NCBI GenBank assembly: GCA_965368185.1
Contig: CBDULZ010000004.1
Coordinates: 1 to 64,000, forward strand
DNA: 64,000 nucleotides
Direction: 5' to 3'
Origin: Kriegella sp965368185
GTDB taxonomy: Bacteria; Bacteroidota; Bacteroidia; Flavobacteriales; Flavobacteriaceae
The notes beneath the pieces were generated by a model that did not search any database, was not told where the DNA came from, and was given only the letters and a program-made list of their open reading frames with translations. This document shows, in pieces, positions 45,365 through 55,040 of the stretch. A program made the position numbers and the translations under genes. The stretch's first letter is position 1. Every line of letters starts with the position of its first letter.

Positions 45365-46609
45365 ATGAATACACTTAGAGCTTTTGGAAGTATGGTAAAA
45401 GACAGCCTTAGGTACATCACCCATGGCTCAAAAATCTATCATATCTGGATGATTTTCCTCACCGCTATAATGCTTATAGGCATGTACTGCTATTCCATAC
45501 AACTAGATGAAGGATTGAGCGCCACGGGAATGACCGACAGGGTAAGTTGGGGCCTTTATATTTCTAACTTTACTTTTTTAGTAGGCGTGGCGGCAGCTGC
45601 CGTTATGCTGGTAATGCCTACTTATGTTTTACAGGATATTGATTTCAAACAGGCCGTTCTGATCGGGGAAGGGCTAGCGGTGGCAGCCTTGGTCATGTGC
45701 CTTGCATTTGTCGTTGCCGATATGGGAGGCCCTTCGGTGTTATGGCACATGATACCTGGCATCGGCGTATTTAATTTTCCAAGTTCTATGCTCGCTTGGG
45801 ACGTAATCGTGCTAAACGGATATCTTTTTATAAATATAACTATCCCCTTATATATTCTATTTCGGCACTATCAAGGTAAGATTGCCGACCCCAAAATATA
45901 TATACCGGGTTCGATTTTATCTGTACTATGGGCCGTGGGCATACATTTGGTAACTGCCTTTCTATACGAAGGGCTCCAAGCACGTCCATTTTGGAACAAC
46001 GCACTTCTAGGACCACGCTTTTTGGCATCTGCCTTTGCCGCGGGCCCAGCACTTATCATTTTGGTATTGGCTATGATCCGTAGGTTTACCGAATTCAATA
46101 TTGAACAGAAAACAATCAATAAAATTGCCATGATCGTCGTGGTGGCTGCCCAGATCAATCTGATTATGCTAGTTTCCGAACTGTTCAAGGAGTTTTATGC
46201 CCCGACTCATCATAGTGAAAGTGCCTATTACCTTTTCTTCGGATTGGAAGGTAAAACTGCTCTTCTCCCATGGATCTGGACTGCCATTCCTATGAATGTC
46301 TTAGCAACCGTTTTGCTTACGTTTCATAAGCTGCGCAATAATCCCAAAGTGCTCTATTTTTGTTGTTTCATTTTATTTGTTGCCATTTGGATAGAAAAAG
46401 GTTTCGGACTTATCGTACCCGGTTTCATCCCTGGCCCTTATGGCAAGATTGCGGAATACACCCCGACAGGTGTTGAAATAGGCGTGACTTTGGGTATCTG
46501 GGCCATGGGTGCTTTTGTTTTTACCATGTTGGCAAAAACCTCGATCGGCATCGAACTAGGTAAACTTAGATACAAGAAAAAAGAGGTATTGGAGTCAGAA
46601 ACCACATAA
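45365..46609 (+). CDS. NrfD/PsrC-type membrane quinol dehydrogenase subunit
   Basis: 414 residues with about nine to ten membrane spans, the usual size for the NrfD family. Family-like segments are a span-rich GLYISNFTFLVGVAAAAVML near the start and DMGGPSVLWHMIPGIGVFNFPSS in the middle. It should oxidise menaquinol and feed the adjacent ferredoxin. Together they form an NrfCD-like module standing where canonical operons have NapC or NapGH. It is the last gene of the operon; a gap of 57 bp to the EcsC gene follows with a partial promoter-like TATTCTTTG at 46632. Confidence 0.9.
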   Translation: MNTLRAFGSMVKDSLRYITHGSKIYHIWMIFLTAIMLIGMYCYSIQLDEGLSATGMTDRVSWGLYISNFTFLVGVAAAAVMLVMPTYVLQDIDFKQAVLIGEGLAVAALVMCLAFVVADMGGPSVLWHMIPGIGVFNFPSSMLAWDVIVLNGYLFINITIPLYILFRHYQGKIADPKIYIPGSILSVLWAVGIHLVTAFLYEGLQARPFWNNALLGPRFLASAFAAGPALIILVLAMIRRFTEFNIEQKTINKIAMIVVVAAQINLIMLVSELFKEFYAPTHHSESAYYLFFGLEGKTALLPWIWTAIPMNVLATVLLTFHKLRNNPKVLYFCCFILFVAIWIEKGFGLIVPGFIPGPYGKIAEYTPTGVEIGVTLGIWAMGAFVFTMLAKTSIGIELGKLRYKKKEVLESETT

Positions 46610-46666
46610 GTTTTTGTTTAAAATAAAGTGCTATTCTTTGTACCTAATTTTATAACTTGAATTCCA

Positions 46667-47473
46667 ATGTCAAATACCACCTCAAAAAGCATACTTAGTC
46701 CTAAAGATCTGCTCGCCTTACAACAGGCGAAACTCAAGATGGAACGTATCGGGTGGGCCATGCAAGGCCTTAATAAAGTGGGTACATTAATCGAGAACCG
46801 CATCGATTTATTACCGCAAAAACAGCAAAAATGGTTGCAGCAGGTAACGCATAAGGTGCTTTATGCCGTCGTTAAATCAAACTTGGTTACGATGCAGGCT
46901 AAAGGCAATTCAATGCCATGGAACAAGGCCTACAAGGCGTTGGTTACTTCTACCGGGGCTGTCGGAGGCGCTTTAGGGGCTACGGCTTTTGCCGTGGATC
47001 TTACCGTAGCCACAAAATTGATGATGCGATCGATTATGGACATTGCGCGCAGCGAGGGCGAGGATCTTACAGTCTTCGATACGCAATTGGCATGTCTACA
47101 AGTGTTCGCCCTAGGAGGCAAATCAAAACATGATGATGGACTCGAAACGGGGTACTATGCCACCAGAATCGCATTGAATACAGCAGTCAAAGGAGCATCA
47201 GCCAAATTAGTGGAAGGATTTCTAAAGGGAAGCGGCAATCCGCTCTTGCGTTTTATTACCCAAGTGGCATCGCGTTTTAGCGTTCAGGTATCGGAAAAAT
47301 TCGTTGCGCAGGCTATTCCCATATTGGGCGCTGCAGGCGGCGCAGCCATTAATCTCGCGTTTATAAATCATTTTCAAAATATGGCACAGGCACATTTTAC
47401 GATTCGCCGTTTGGAACGGAAATATGGCGAAATTTTGATCCGAGAGACTTATGAAAGTACTATTTTAAAATAA
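46667..47473 (+). CDS. EcsC family protein
   Basis: 268 residues of the EcsC family, which is found beside ABC transporters in Firmicutes; here no transporter is near. The core holds a glycine/alanine-rich region (STGAVGGALGATAFAVDL) with hydrophobic stretches, and a C-terminal region rich in Ala/Gly (IPILGAAGGAAINLAF). A membrane association is likely. The function is unknown. It follows the nap operon on the same strand, but a near-consensus promoter in the gap suggests it is separate. Confidence 0.82.
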   Translation: MSNTTSKSILSPKDLLALQQAKLKMERIGWAMQGLNKVGTLIENRIDLLPQKQQKWLQQVTHKVLYAVVKSNLVTMQAKGNSMPWNKAYKALVTSTGAVGGALGATAFAVDLTVATKLMMRSIMDIARSEGEDLTVFDTQLACLQVFALGGKSKHDDGLETGYYATRIALNTAVKGASAKLVEGFLKGSGNPLLRFITQVASRFSVQVSEKFVAQAIPILGAAGGAAINLAFINHFQNMAQAHFTIRRLERKYGEILIRETYESTILK

Positions 47474-47605
47474 CCGAAAAAAGTGAGCGGAATCAAGCAA
47501 TTATAAAGGTTACATATCAGCAAAACAAGTTCTTACAGGGAATAATGATAACTTGAAGATGGCATTTAAAGGGGAAGTCTACAATCGTATACGATTTCCG
47601 TTTGC

Positions 47606-48994
47606 TTATGGCCTAGTATTACGTAGTGTAGCCTTTATCTCTTTCCGTAAAAAATATCCCGTGACTAAGGTCGCAAGTACATCGGCTATGGGAAAGGATA
47701 TCCAAACCCCCAGCTCTTTAAAATATAGCGGAAGAATTATAATGAGTGGTATAAAAAAGAAACCTTGTCGTGTCAAAGTTAAAAGCAGTGCTGGAACCGC
47801 CTTACCTATGGCCTGAAAATAAGCTGCCCCAATCAATTGCAACGCGACAATCGGTGTTGCCGCAAAAACCCACCGCATGGCTGCAGGTGTATGTTCTAAA
47901 ACATAAGCATTGGTCGCAAATTCCATTGCAGACATTCCCGGTTTATCACTTAAAAATAATGCCGCTATCTCAGCCGGAAAAATCATCAGACCTGTAAACA
48001 CAATAGTCGCCATAAAAGCAGCATACTTTATCGCAGTGTTTATCGATTCACGCACCCTATGGTATTTTTTCGCCCCATAATTGAACCCCGCAATAGGCAG
48101 AAAACCTTGAGTGACCCCGAAAACAGGAAACAGGGCGAACATTAACATACGTCCGATAATCGCGTAAACCGCCACCAAGGCTTCACCCCCCAAACCAAAA
48201 AGTATATTATTCATCAGCAAATAGACCACGCTAGTCACCGCTTGTCTCGAAAGGGTTACAAAACCCAGTGCACCGATTTCCTTTAAAATGCTTTTGTCAA
48301 GTCCGAAATGTGAAAAGTTTATTTTTAATTCAGAATTCTTGGAGAGAAAAAAATACAAAACATACCCAAAGCACAATACATAACCTACTGTGGTAGCCCA
48401 AGCCGCCCCACTCATACCCCAATCGAAAATATAAATAAAAAGGTAATCCATAACCAGATTACCTACCGAAGGAATGATCATGGCAATCATAGCGAACTTC
48501 GGTTTTCCTTCGGCCCGAATCACCGTATTGCCCATCATACATAACGCTAAAAAGGGAACGCCGTACAATACAATGGTATAATAAATCTTAGCAGGGTCAA
48601 AAATAGCTCCCTTTCCGCCAAAAGCCGGAATCAATGAATCGACATATAACAATCCCAAACAAACCATGGAAATGGTCGCCAGAAGTGTCAAGGTAATTTG
48701 GTTGCCAAATGTTTTTAAAGCTTTGTCTTTGTTGCCAGCACCCAAGGCACGAGAAATTATACTCGACCCACCAATGCCGATGGCCATGCCCAAAGCCCCA
48801 ATAAAAAAAGAAACCGGCAAAACCACATTGATAGCCGCAATCGCAATAGATCCGATCCAATTACCTACAAAAATGGAATCGACCAAAACATTGAGCGACA
48901 TTACCAATATACCGATTGCCGCAGGCACAGACTGTTTTACCAGCAGTTTCCCTATAGGTTCTGAACCTAATTGTTCTGTAGATACTTTTGCCAT
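47606..48994 (-). CDS. MATE family efflux transporter
   Basis: 462 residues with 12 predicted spans, the standard MATE length. Starts GKLLVKQSVPAAIGILVMSL, with VDSIFVGNWIGS after the first span, both typical. MATE exporters expel drugs or metabolites in exchange for sodium ions or protons. The substrate cannot be inferred. It converges with the EcsC gene, 132 bp apart. Upstream it is followed at some distance by hemH on the same strand, not in an operon. Confidence 0.93.
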   Translation of the reverse strand: MAKVSTEQLGSEPIGKLLVKQSVPAAIGILVMSLNVLVDSIFVGNWIGSIAIAAINVVLPVSFFIGALGMAIGIGGSSIISRALGAGNKDKALKTFGNQITLTLLATISMVCLGLLYVDSLIPAFGGKGAIFDPAKIYYTIVLYGVPFLALCMMGNTVIRAEGKPKFAMIAMIIPSVGNLVMDYLFIYIFDWGMSGAAWATTVGYVLCFGYVLYFFLSKNSELKINFSHFGLDKSILKEIGALGFVTLSRQAVTSVVYLLMNNILFGLGGEALVAVYAIIGRMLMFALFPVFGVTQGFLPIAGFNYGAKKYHRVRESINTAIKYAAFMATIVFTGLMIFPAEIAALFLSDKPGMSAMEFATNAYVLEHTPAAMRWVFAATPIVALQLIGAAYFQAIGKAVPALLLTLTRQGFFFIPLIIILPLYFKELGVWISFPIADVLATLVTGYFLRKEIKATLRNTRP

Positions 48995-49113
48995 TTAATC
49001 TTCATTCAGGGCATTCATAGCCCATAAGGCTAAAGGCACCCACCTGTTGTCATCACTTTCAAACCTCATCTTAAACCAACCTATCAAAAAGTAGATTGTC
49101 ATAACCATTTAGG

Positions 49114-50145
49114 TCAAGATGGCAGTTCTCCCGTTGCTTCCCAGGTATTGACCCATTTTGCCATCACTTGCACCCAAGCATCATCATCGTTTAAACAAGG
49201 TATATGCTTGTAATCTTCTCCTCCGGCATCCTGAAATTGATGCTTGCCTTCCATCGCAATTTCCTCCAAAGTTTCAAGACAATCGGATACGAAGGCCGGG
49301 GTAATGACCGCAAGTTTTTTTATTCCTTCCTTAGGAAAGCGTTCGAACTCAAAATCGGTATAAGGTTTTAGCCATGGATCATTGGGCAAACGCGATTGAA
49401 ACGAATTGCTCACCTTTTCATCGGGCAGGCCTAAAAACGCCTTTACACGCTCGGTCGTATCAAAACATTGATGTCGATAGCACGTATTGTGCGACACCGA
49501 ATTTGTAACGCAACACTGACCATCGATTTTACAATGAAAACGCGTAGGGTCGGATTTTCGAATGTGCCGCTCGGGAATCCCATGATATGAGAATAAAATA
49601 TGATCGTAATCGAAATTTTTTAATCCCGCAGCTATGCTTTGTGACAATACCTCGATATAGCCTTTATTTTTGTAAAATGCGGGCAAGGTGGTCAAATGCA
49701 TTTCAGGAAAGTGTTCTTGCTGTTCTTCCATCGTTTTTACAACCACTGTTTCGTAAGAGGACATTGCATAGTGGGGATATAACGGAACCAAAAGCACTTC
49801 GTCAACCCCTCGTGCTTTTAATTCGCCCAGAGCATTCTTAATCGTCATACTTCCATAACGCATGCCTAATACAACTGGCATCTTGGTCTCGCTGCGCACT
49901 TTCTCGGCAAAACGCTCCGAAATCACAATTAATGGGGAACCCTCCTTCCACCATATTTTTTGATAGGCGGCAGCCGATTTTTTTGGTCGTGTTCGTAAAA
50001 TAATACCGCGAACAATAATCTTTCTTAGCCATTTCGGAGTGTCGATGACCCGCTCGTCCATTAAGAACTCATCCAAATAGGGTTTGACATCTTTAGGGGT
50101 AGGATTTTCGGGCGAACCCAAATTAACCAGTAAAACTCCTTTCAT
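49114..50145 (-). CDS. hemH: Ferrochelatase
   Basis: 343 residues. Inserts ferrous iron into protoporphyrin IX, the last step of heme synthesis. Catalytic His in SYHGIPERH and the Glu-rich SDCLETLEEI segment are in place. A Cys-rich insert (CKIDGQCC near 205 followed by CYRHQC) could hold an iron-sulfur cluster, as in some ferrochelatases, but this is unproven. It is divergent from mscS, and HemJ supplies its substrate. Confidence 0.94.
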   Translation of the reverse strand: MKGVLLVNLGSPENPTPKDVKPYLDEFLMDERVIDTPKWLRKIIVRGIILRTRPKKSAAAYQKIWWKEGSPLIVISERFAEKVRSETKMPVVLGMRYGSMTIKNALGELKARGVDEVLLVPLYPHYAMSSYETVVVKTMEEQQEHFPEMHLTTLPAFYKNKGYIEVLSQSIAAGLKNFDYDHILFSYHGIPERHIRKSDPTRFHCKIDGQCCVTNSVSHNTCYRHQCFDTTERVKAFLGLPDEKVSNSFQSRLPNDPWLKPYTDFEFERFPKEGIKKLAVITPAFVSDCLETLEEIAMEGKHQFQDAGGEDYKHIPCLNDDDAWVQVMAKWVNTWEATGELPS

Positions 50146-50313
50146 ACCTTTTCATTTTTCAAGCCACAAAAATAGTGTTTGTAAGCTGTTTTATCTCAAT
50201 ACGCCCATTACTTTCTAATCGTAGCATGGAAAAAACAATTTTTCACACCGATTTAACAGCCAATATCTTCTTTTTTTATAAGTTGTATCATAAAGCCAAA
50301 ACAACCTCTCCCA

Positions 50314-51390
50314 ATGCTAGATTCTTTTTTTAATAATGTGAACAACCCTTCGCTACTCTATCTGACAGGGGCGTTTCTTCTCATATTGATCATTTACTTT
50401 ATTGTCATCAGAATATTAAGTTCGTATGGTAAGAATCCGAAATACTTGATTCCAGCCAAAGCGGTAAAAAAAATAAGCCGCCCCCTGCTCCTTATTTTTC
50501 TTTCGTTTTTGATTCGAATGGAATCCCTGCGCACACTGTTTGGCCTTGATGAACATAGTTATTGGTTCAAAAAAACCAGTACCTTGCTGTTCATTTTTTC
50601 ATTTACATGGCTGATTTTAAACATAATCAAAATCGTTAAACACCAAGTTATAGAAAGGTACGACGTTCAAGCCGCCGATAACCTAAAGGCACGTAGTATC
50701 ACCACCCAGTTTAATATTTTGGAACGTATCGTAATATTCATTGTCATTATTCTTGCCTTGGGTATTGCATTGATGAGTTTTGAGGGAATTCGTGAAATTG
50801 GGGTGAGCATATTTGCCTCTGCCGGGGTGGCGGGAATCATCATTGGTTTTTCGGCTCAAAAAATGATCGGCACCATTCTGGCCGGCATACAAATTGCCAT
50901 CGCCCAACCCATTAAACTCGATGACGTCGTAATCGTAGAAGGCGAATGGGGCCGCATCGAGGAAATCACTTTGACCTATGTCGTTGTTAAAATCTGGGAT
51001 AAGCGTAGGTTAGTAGTACCAACACCGTATTTCATCGAAAAGCCTTTTCAAAACTGGACCAAGACTTCTTCCGATATTTTGGGGACCGTTTTTTTATACA
51101 CCGATTACTTGGTGCCTTTTGATGCGCTTCGCACCGAGTTGACCCGTGTTTTACAAAGTTCCGAACTTTGGGATGGCGAAGTGAACAACATTCAAGTAAC
51201 CGATTCAAAATCGGGTTTTGTAGAGGTAAGGGCCCTTATGAGTGCCAGAAACTCTTCGGATGCCTGGGATTTACGTGTGCGCGTCCGTGAAAAATTAATT
51301 TCATTTCTGCAGGAAAATTATCCTGAAAGTTTAGCCCATACCCGATTGTACGTTAAAAATATGGAAGAAGCGAAAAATAGAAGCCTTTAA
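50314..51390 (+). CDS. Mechanosensitive ion channel (MscS family)
   Basis: 358 residues: four N-terminal membrane helices, then the pore helix and beta domain of MscS. The pore region contains GVSIFASAGVAGIIIGFSAQ and MIGTILAGIQIAIAQPIKLDD. The beta domain has VVIVEGEWGRIEEITLTYV and RRLVVPTPYFIEKPFQNW. It protects against osmotic downshock by opening under membrane tension. It is divergent from hemH. The long TraB/GumN gene follows on the same strand after about 110 bp. Confidence 0.93.
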   Translation: MLDSFFNNVNNPSLLYLTGAFLLILIIYFIVIRILSSYGKNPKYLIPAKAVKKISRPLLLIFLSFLIRMESLRTLFGLDEHSYWFKKTSTLLFIFSFTWLILNIIKIVKHQVIERYDVQAADNLKARSITTQFNILERIVIFIVIILALGIALMSFEGIREIGVSIFASAGVAGIIIGFSAQKMIGTILAGIQIAIAQPIKLDDVVIVEGEWGRIEEITLTYVVVKIWDKRRLVVPTPYFIEKPFQNWTKTSSDILGTVFLYTDYLVPFDALRTELTRVLQSSELWDGEVNNIQVTDSKSGFVEVRALMSARNSSDAWDLRVRVREKLISFLQENYPESLAHTRLYVKNMEEAKNRSL

Positions 51391-51500
51391 TGTTCGTTAT
51401 ACCATTGACCTTATTCCAAGTTTTTTCTGTGATAGAAAGGCAAAAAACAGAATATCCCCTTAAACTAAGGAGGTCAGCTCATTTAATAGCTATTTTCAAT

Positions 51501-54500
51501 ATGCGTTCGGCTTATATCTTACTTTTATTTTTCAGTTCCCTTTTTGGGTTTTCCCAAGAAAAAAATAGTTTGCTTTGGGAAATTTCGGGCAACGGACTAA
51601 AAGAGGCCTCCTACCTGTATGGCACCATGCATGTCAGCAAAAGAATTGCATTTCGGTTAGACGATGTGTTCTACGATGCTTTAGAAAAAAGTGAAGTTAT
51701 CGCCTTGGAATCGGATCCCGGCACATGGCTCGAAGACGGCCATGAAATCGGTCTAAGGGGTTATGGTCAGGGAAATGGCTTTGTCTCTAAAGGTTTCTAT
51801 ACCCATCAATTCACGATACGCAATCCTAGCAAAAAAGAAATAGGTGCCTATCTAGCTTTCGAAGACAGGCGCGTCAATAGTATTTTGTACCGTACCGATG
51901 CATATTCGCAAAATTTTGAAGAAGATACGTATCTTGATATGTTTATCTACCAAGCGGGAAAAAAGTTCGGAAAGCAAGTTGTCGCTTTGGAAAATCTTTC
52001 CGAATCGGCGGCCTTGGTCGGGCGAGCTAGTTTGAACCCTATGAAACCAAAGCCGGATGAATGGTTACAGAAAAGAATGCGGTTACAAGACCCCTCGGCA
52101 CTATTGCAAGACGCCTATCGCAATCGCAACATAGATTTATTAGATTCGATCGACAAGGCTATGTACACTGATCACTATATGAAAAATATGCTCTTTGTAC
52201 GTAACGAAAACATGGCGCGGCAACTTGATTCAGTAATGCGAACCGCAAAAGTCTTTACGGGCATTGGTGCTGCCCACTTGCCCGGAAAAAAAGGGGTGCT
52301 TTCCCTTTTGCAAAACATGGGGTATACCGTAAAACCGCTGACTTCAAAGGCCAGTGCAAAAGGCCAGCGGCTCAAAGAGAAATTCGAGAGCTCCTTTCGT
52401 GAGAATACCTATACCGTTCAAAAGCCTGATGATGGACTTTTTAGCATTGATCTTCCGCATAAATTGTATCCAGTATCGGAACACATAAACACCACCTACA
52501 TTTCACCAGACTTGGCGAACGGAAGTTATGTAATGATAAACCGTATACCCACCTTTTCCCATTTAAAACAAGACAACGTCTATACCCTTGACGACCTTGA
52601 TAAATTACTGTTCGAAAACATTCCGGGGAAAATTATTGAAAAAAACAGCTTCGAAAAAGATGGATTCGCTGGGCTTGACATAAAAAACCAATTAAAAAAC
52701 GGGGACCATCAGCGCTATCATATATACTTGACACCCTTGGAAATTCTTATCTTTAAAATGGGTGGTGATGGAGATTATGTGACCCAACATTCTGATACCA
52801 TTTTTAACAGTATCCGTTTTAAAAAGCAGAATAAACCGACCGCTATTGTTTCTTCCGGATTCGAGGATTTTGAAATACGAATGCCGGCCTACCATTCGTT
52901 TACAAATCGGTTCCGCAATGGAAATCGGACAATTCAGGGCTACGATTCGATTACCGATAGCTATTTTTTGCTACGAAAGGCCACGCTCAACGATTTCAAT
53001 TTTATCGAAGCCGATACTTTTGAACTAAAACAAATACAAAAAAGGTTTTACCAAAATCTCAAGCTCAAGCCTGTATATAACCCCTTTAGCGGTACTACTT
53101 TGACCTCCTCCGCAATTGTTGATTCTCAAAACAATATACGTTTACATTTAAAAACCACTTTGAAAAGGGGTGACTACTATCTTTTGGCTGTTTTGACCTC
53201 CGATGACATTGAGGCACAGGCGTATTTCGATTCCTTTAAAATAAAAGAAGCCGTTTACCAAGAGAAATTTAGGTCCGTTATCGATACGGCCTTATTCTTT
53301 CGAACCAGTAGCTCCGTCGACCCTCCGAAGTTTGTGGAAAACAGTGCCAACTATTTTTCAGGTAAAGGGAAACGAAAACACTATAACCCGTTCAACAAAA
53401 AAACAATCTATCAGAACAAGAACAATGAGGCCATAACCGTTGAGCTAAACAAATCACACGATTTTCTAATGTTTCCGAATATCGATTCAGTCTGGGCCTT
53501 ACGTAAAAAATTGTATGCCCGTAGAAACTTTAGAGTTCATAAAGTGAAGGACACTGCACTTTCTGGAAATCGGTACGAAATGCAACTGACCTTGACGGAT
53601 ACTGCCAGCACAAGGGGCATTCTTATCAAAAACGTTGTTCAGGGCGGACTTTTGTATGAAGTCAAAACCCAAATTGACACTCTTGGCCCGCCAAGTCGAT
53701 TTGTTACTGAATTTTTTGAAAACTTCCATCCCTTTGACACACTCATAGGAAAAAATATATTAGGAGATAAGACCCCGGAATTTTTCGCTGCCTTAAGAGA
53801 GAATGACAGTATTATGGTCGATGGATATCCGCTGATCAAGTTTGAAAATAAGCATATCGACTCGTTGGAGTATTACATTTCTGAATTTGAATACCCCGAT
53901 GACAAAAGGTATATTCAAGCCTATCTGATTCAGAAATTAGGCGCATTAAAAGCCCCGGGGATGGTCGACTTCATCAGTGAATTTTACGAAAGATCGTATG
54001 ACAACTCTCGTGCGCAAACTAAAATTTTACAGGCCATTGCCAAAAAACCAGACGAAGGGTCGACCAAATTGCTATTGGAAATTATGGGCAAAGATCTGCC
54101 TTTAATTTCGAACACCTTTGAAATCCGAAAAATCTTCAAGCCGTACTTTGACAGTTTGCCAAAGGCTCGAAAATTGTATCCCCAACTGTTAGACTTCAGT
54201 ACGATTGAAGAATACAAACCGCATATTTTTTCGCTATTGGCCAAACTAAAAGCTAACGGATTGGTCAAACCAAAAAGCTACAAAAAGTATCTCAAACAAA
54301 TCTTAAGCGATGCGAAGATTGAACTCAAACGACTATCGGGACTATTGAGCAATACGAATATTGAAAGAAGCCACAGCCCTAAAAAATCGGTTTTGGAAGA
54401 TTACGCCATTTTGCTATACCCTTTTAATTCTGACAAAACCGTGAAACAGTTTTTCAATCGACTAGAATTGGTAGATGACCATCGATTACAAACGGTCTAC

Positions 54501-55010
54501 GCTATTTTACTGGCCGAAGATGGATTGCCTATTCCAAAAGGAACATTGGATAAACTGGCAGCAAATAATGACAGTAGGGCGCTACTATTTAACAGATTAA
54601 AGTCCATCGGAAAACTGAACTTATTCCCACCAAAGTACCGAAACCAGTGTTATCTGGCAGCCTCGATACTTTCGGGCTCCGAGTTGGAGAACGAAGAACA
54701 AGACACTCCTGTTTTCCTGGATCAACGTGCGTTACAGTACCATGGCAAGCGGTATACGGGCTATTATTTTAAAACGCTTGATCGATCAGAGTACAGCACC
54801 AATTTTAGCATGCACCTATTGGTCTTTGAAAATGAAAAAGCACTTTCCACGGAACCTTTTTACCAAAATGAAGGTTTGCGCATCGAAGACACCGATAGTG
54901 ACGAGGAAGCTATGTACTACGCCACGGAAGCCTTTATGCTAAAAGACCGGCAAAGGGCAGAGGTTTACCGACCCAATGGGTATGGTGTATACGGGTATCA
55001 TGGTTTTTAA
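51501..55010 (+). CDS. TraB/GumN domain protein with very long C-terminal extension
   Basis: 1169 residues from the ATG at 51501, which starts a signal peptide (MRSAYILLLFFSSLFGFSQ). An earlier in-frame ATG at 51390 adds 37 residues and is not supported. The TraB/GumN domain occupies about residues 20-300 (SYLYGTMHVSKRIAFRLDD; GIGAAHLPGKKGVLSLL), a fold suggested to be a metal peptidase. About 850 further residues of unrecognised sequence follow, partly beta-rich, partly helical. Most GumN proteins are 300-400 residues, so the extension is unusual. It lies 30 bp before the DUF1460 gene, suggesting joint envelope roles. Confidence 0.82.
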   Translation: MRSAYILLLFFSSLFGFSQEKNSLLWEISGNGLKEASYLYGTMHVSKRIAFRLDDVFYDALEKSEVIALESDPGTWLEDGHEIGLRGYGQGNGFVSKGFYTHQFTIRNPSKKEIGAYLAFEDRRVNSILYRTDAYSQNFEEDTYLDMFIYQAGKKFGKQVVALENLSESAALVGRASLNPMKPKPDEWLQKRMRLQDPSALLQDAYRNRNIDLLDSIDKAMYTDHYMKNMLFVRNENMARQLDSVMRTAKVFTGIGAAHLPGKKGVLSLLQNMGYTVKPLTSKASAKGQRLKEKFESSFRENTYTVQKPDDGLFSIDLPHKLYPVSEHINTTYISPDLANGSYVMINRIPTFSHLKQDNVYTLDDLDKLLFENIPGKIIEKNSFEKDGFAGLDIKNQLKNGDHQRYHIYLTPLEILIFKMGGDGDYVTQHSDTIFNSIRFKKQNKPTAIVSSGFEDFEIRMPAYHSFTNRFRNGNRTIQGYDSITDSYFLLRKATLNDFNFIEADTFELKQIQKRFYQNLKLKPVYNPFSGTTLTSSAIVDSQNNIRLHLKTTLKRGDYYLLAVLTSDDIEAQAYFDSFKIKEAVYQEKFRSVIDTALFFRTSSSVDPPKFVENSANYFSGKGKRKHYNPFNKKTIYQNKNNEAITVELNKSHDFLMFPNIDSVWALRKKLYARRNFRVHKVKDTALSGNRYEMQLTLTDTASTRGILIKNVVQGGLLYEVKTQIDTLGPPSRFVTEFFENFHPFDTLIGKNILGDKTPEFFAALRENDSIMVDGYPLIKFENKHIDSLEYYISEFEYPDDKRYIQAYLIQKLGALKAPGMVDFISEFYERSYDNSRAQTKILQAIAKKPDEGSTKLLLEIMGKDLPLISNTFEIRKIFKPYFDSLPKARKLYPQLLDFSTIEEYKPHIFSLLAKLKANGLVKPKSYKKYLKQILSDAKIELKRLSGLLSNTNIERSHSPKKSVLEDYAILLYPFNSDKTVKQFFNRLELVDDHRLQTVYAILLAEDGLPIPKGTLDKLAANNDSRALLFNRLKSIGKLNLFPPKYRNQCYLAASILSGSELENEEQDTPVFLDQRALQYHGKRYTGYYFKTLDRSEYSTNFSMHLLVFENEKALSTEPFYQNEGLRIEDTDSDEEAMYYATEAFMLKDRQRAEVYRPNGYGVYGYHGF

Positions 55011-55040
55011 AACACTACTTTTGAATTAAATAATTTTTAT

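Noticed and set aside
47553..47816. Plus-strand ORF over the end of the MATE gene
   Set aside because: It is the antisense shadow of the transporter's 3-prime end.
51390..51500. N-terminal extension of the GumN protein
   Set aside because: The upstream ATG would place 37 non-signal residues before a clear signal peptide; the start at 51501 is better.
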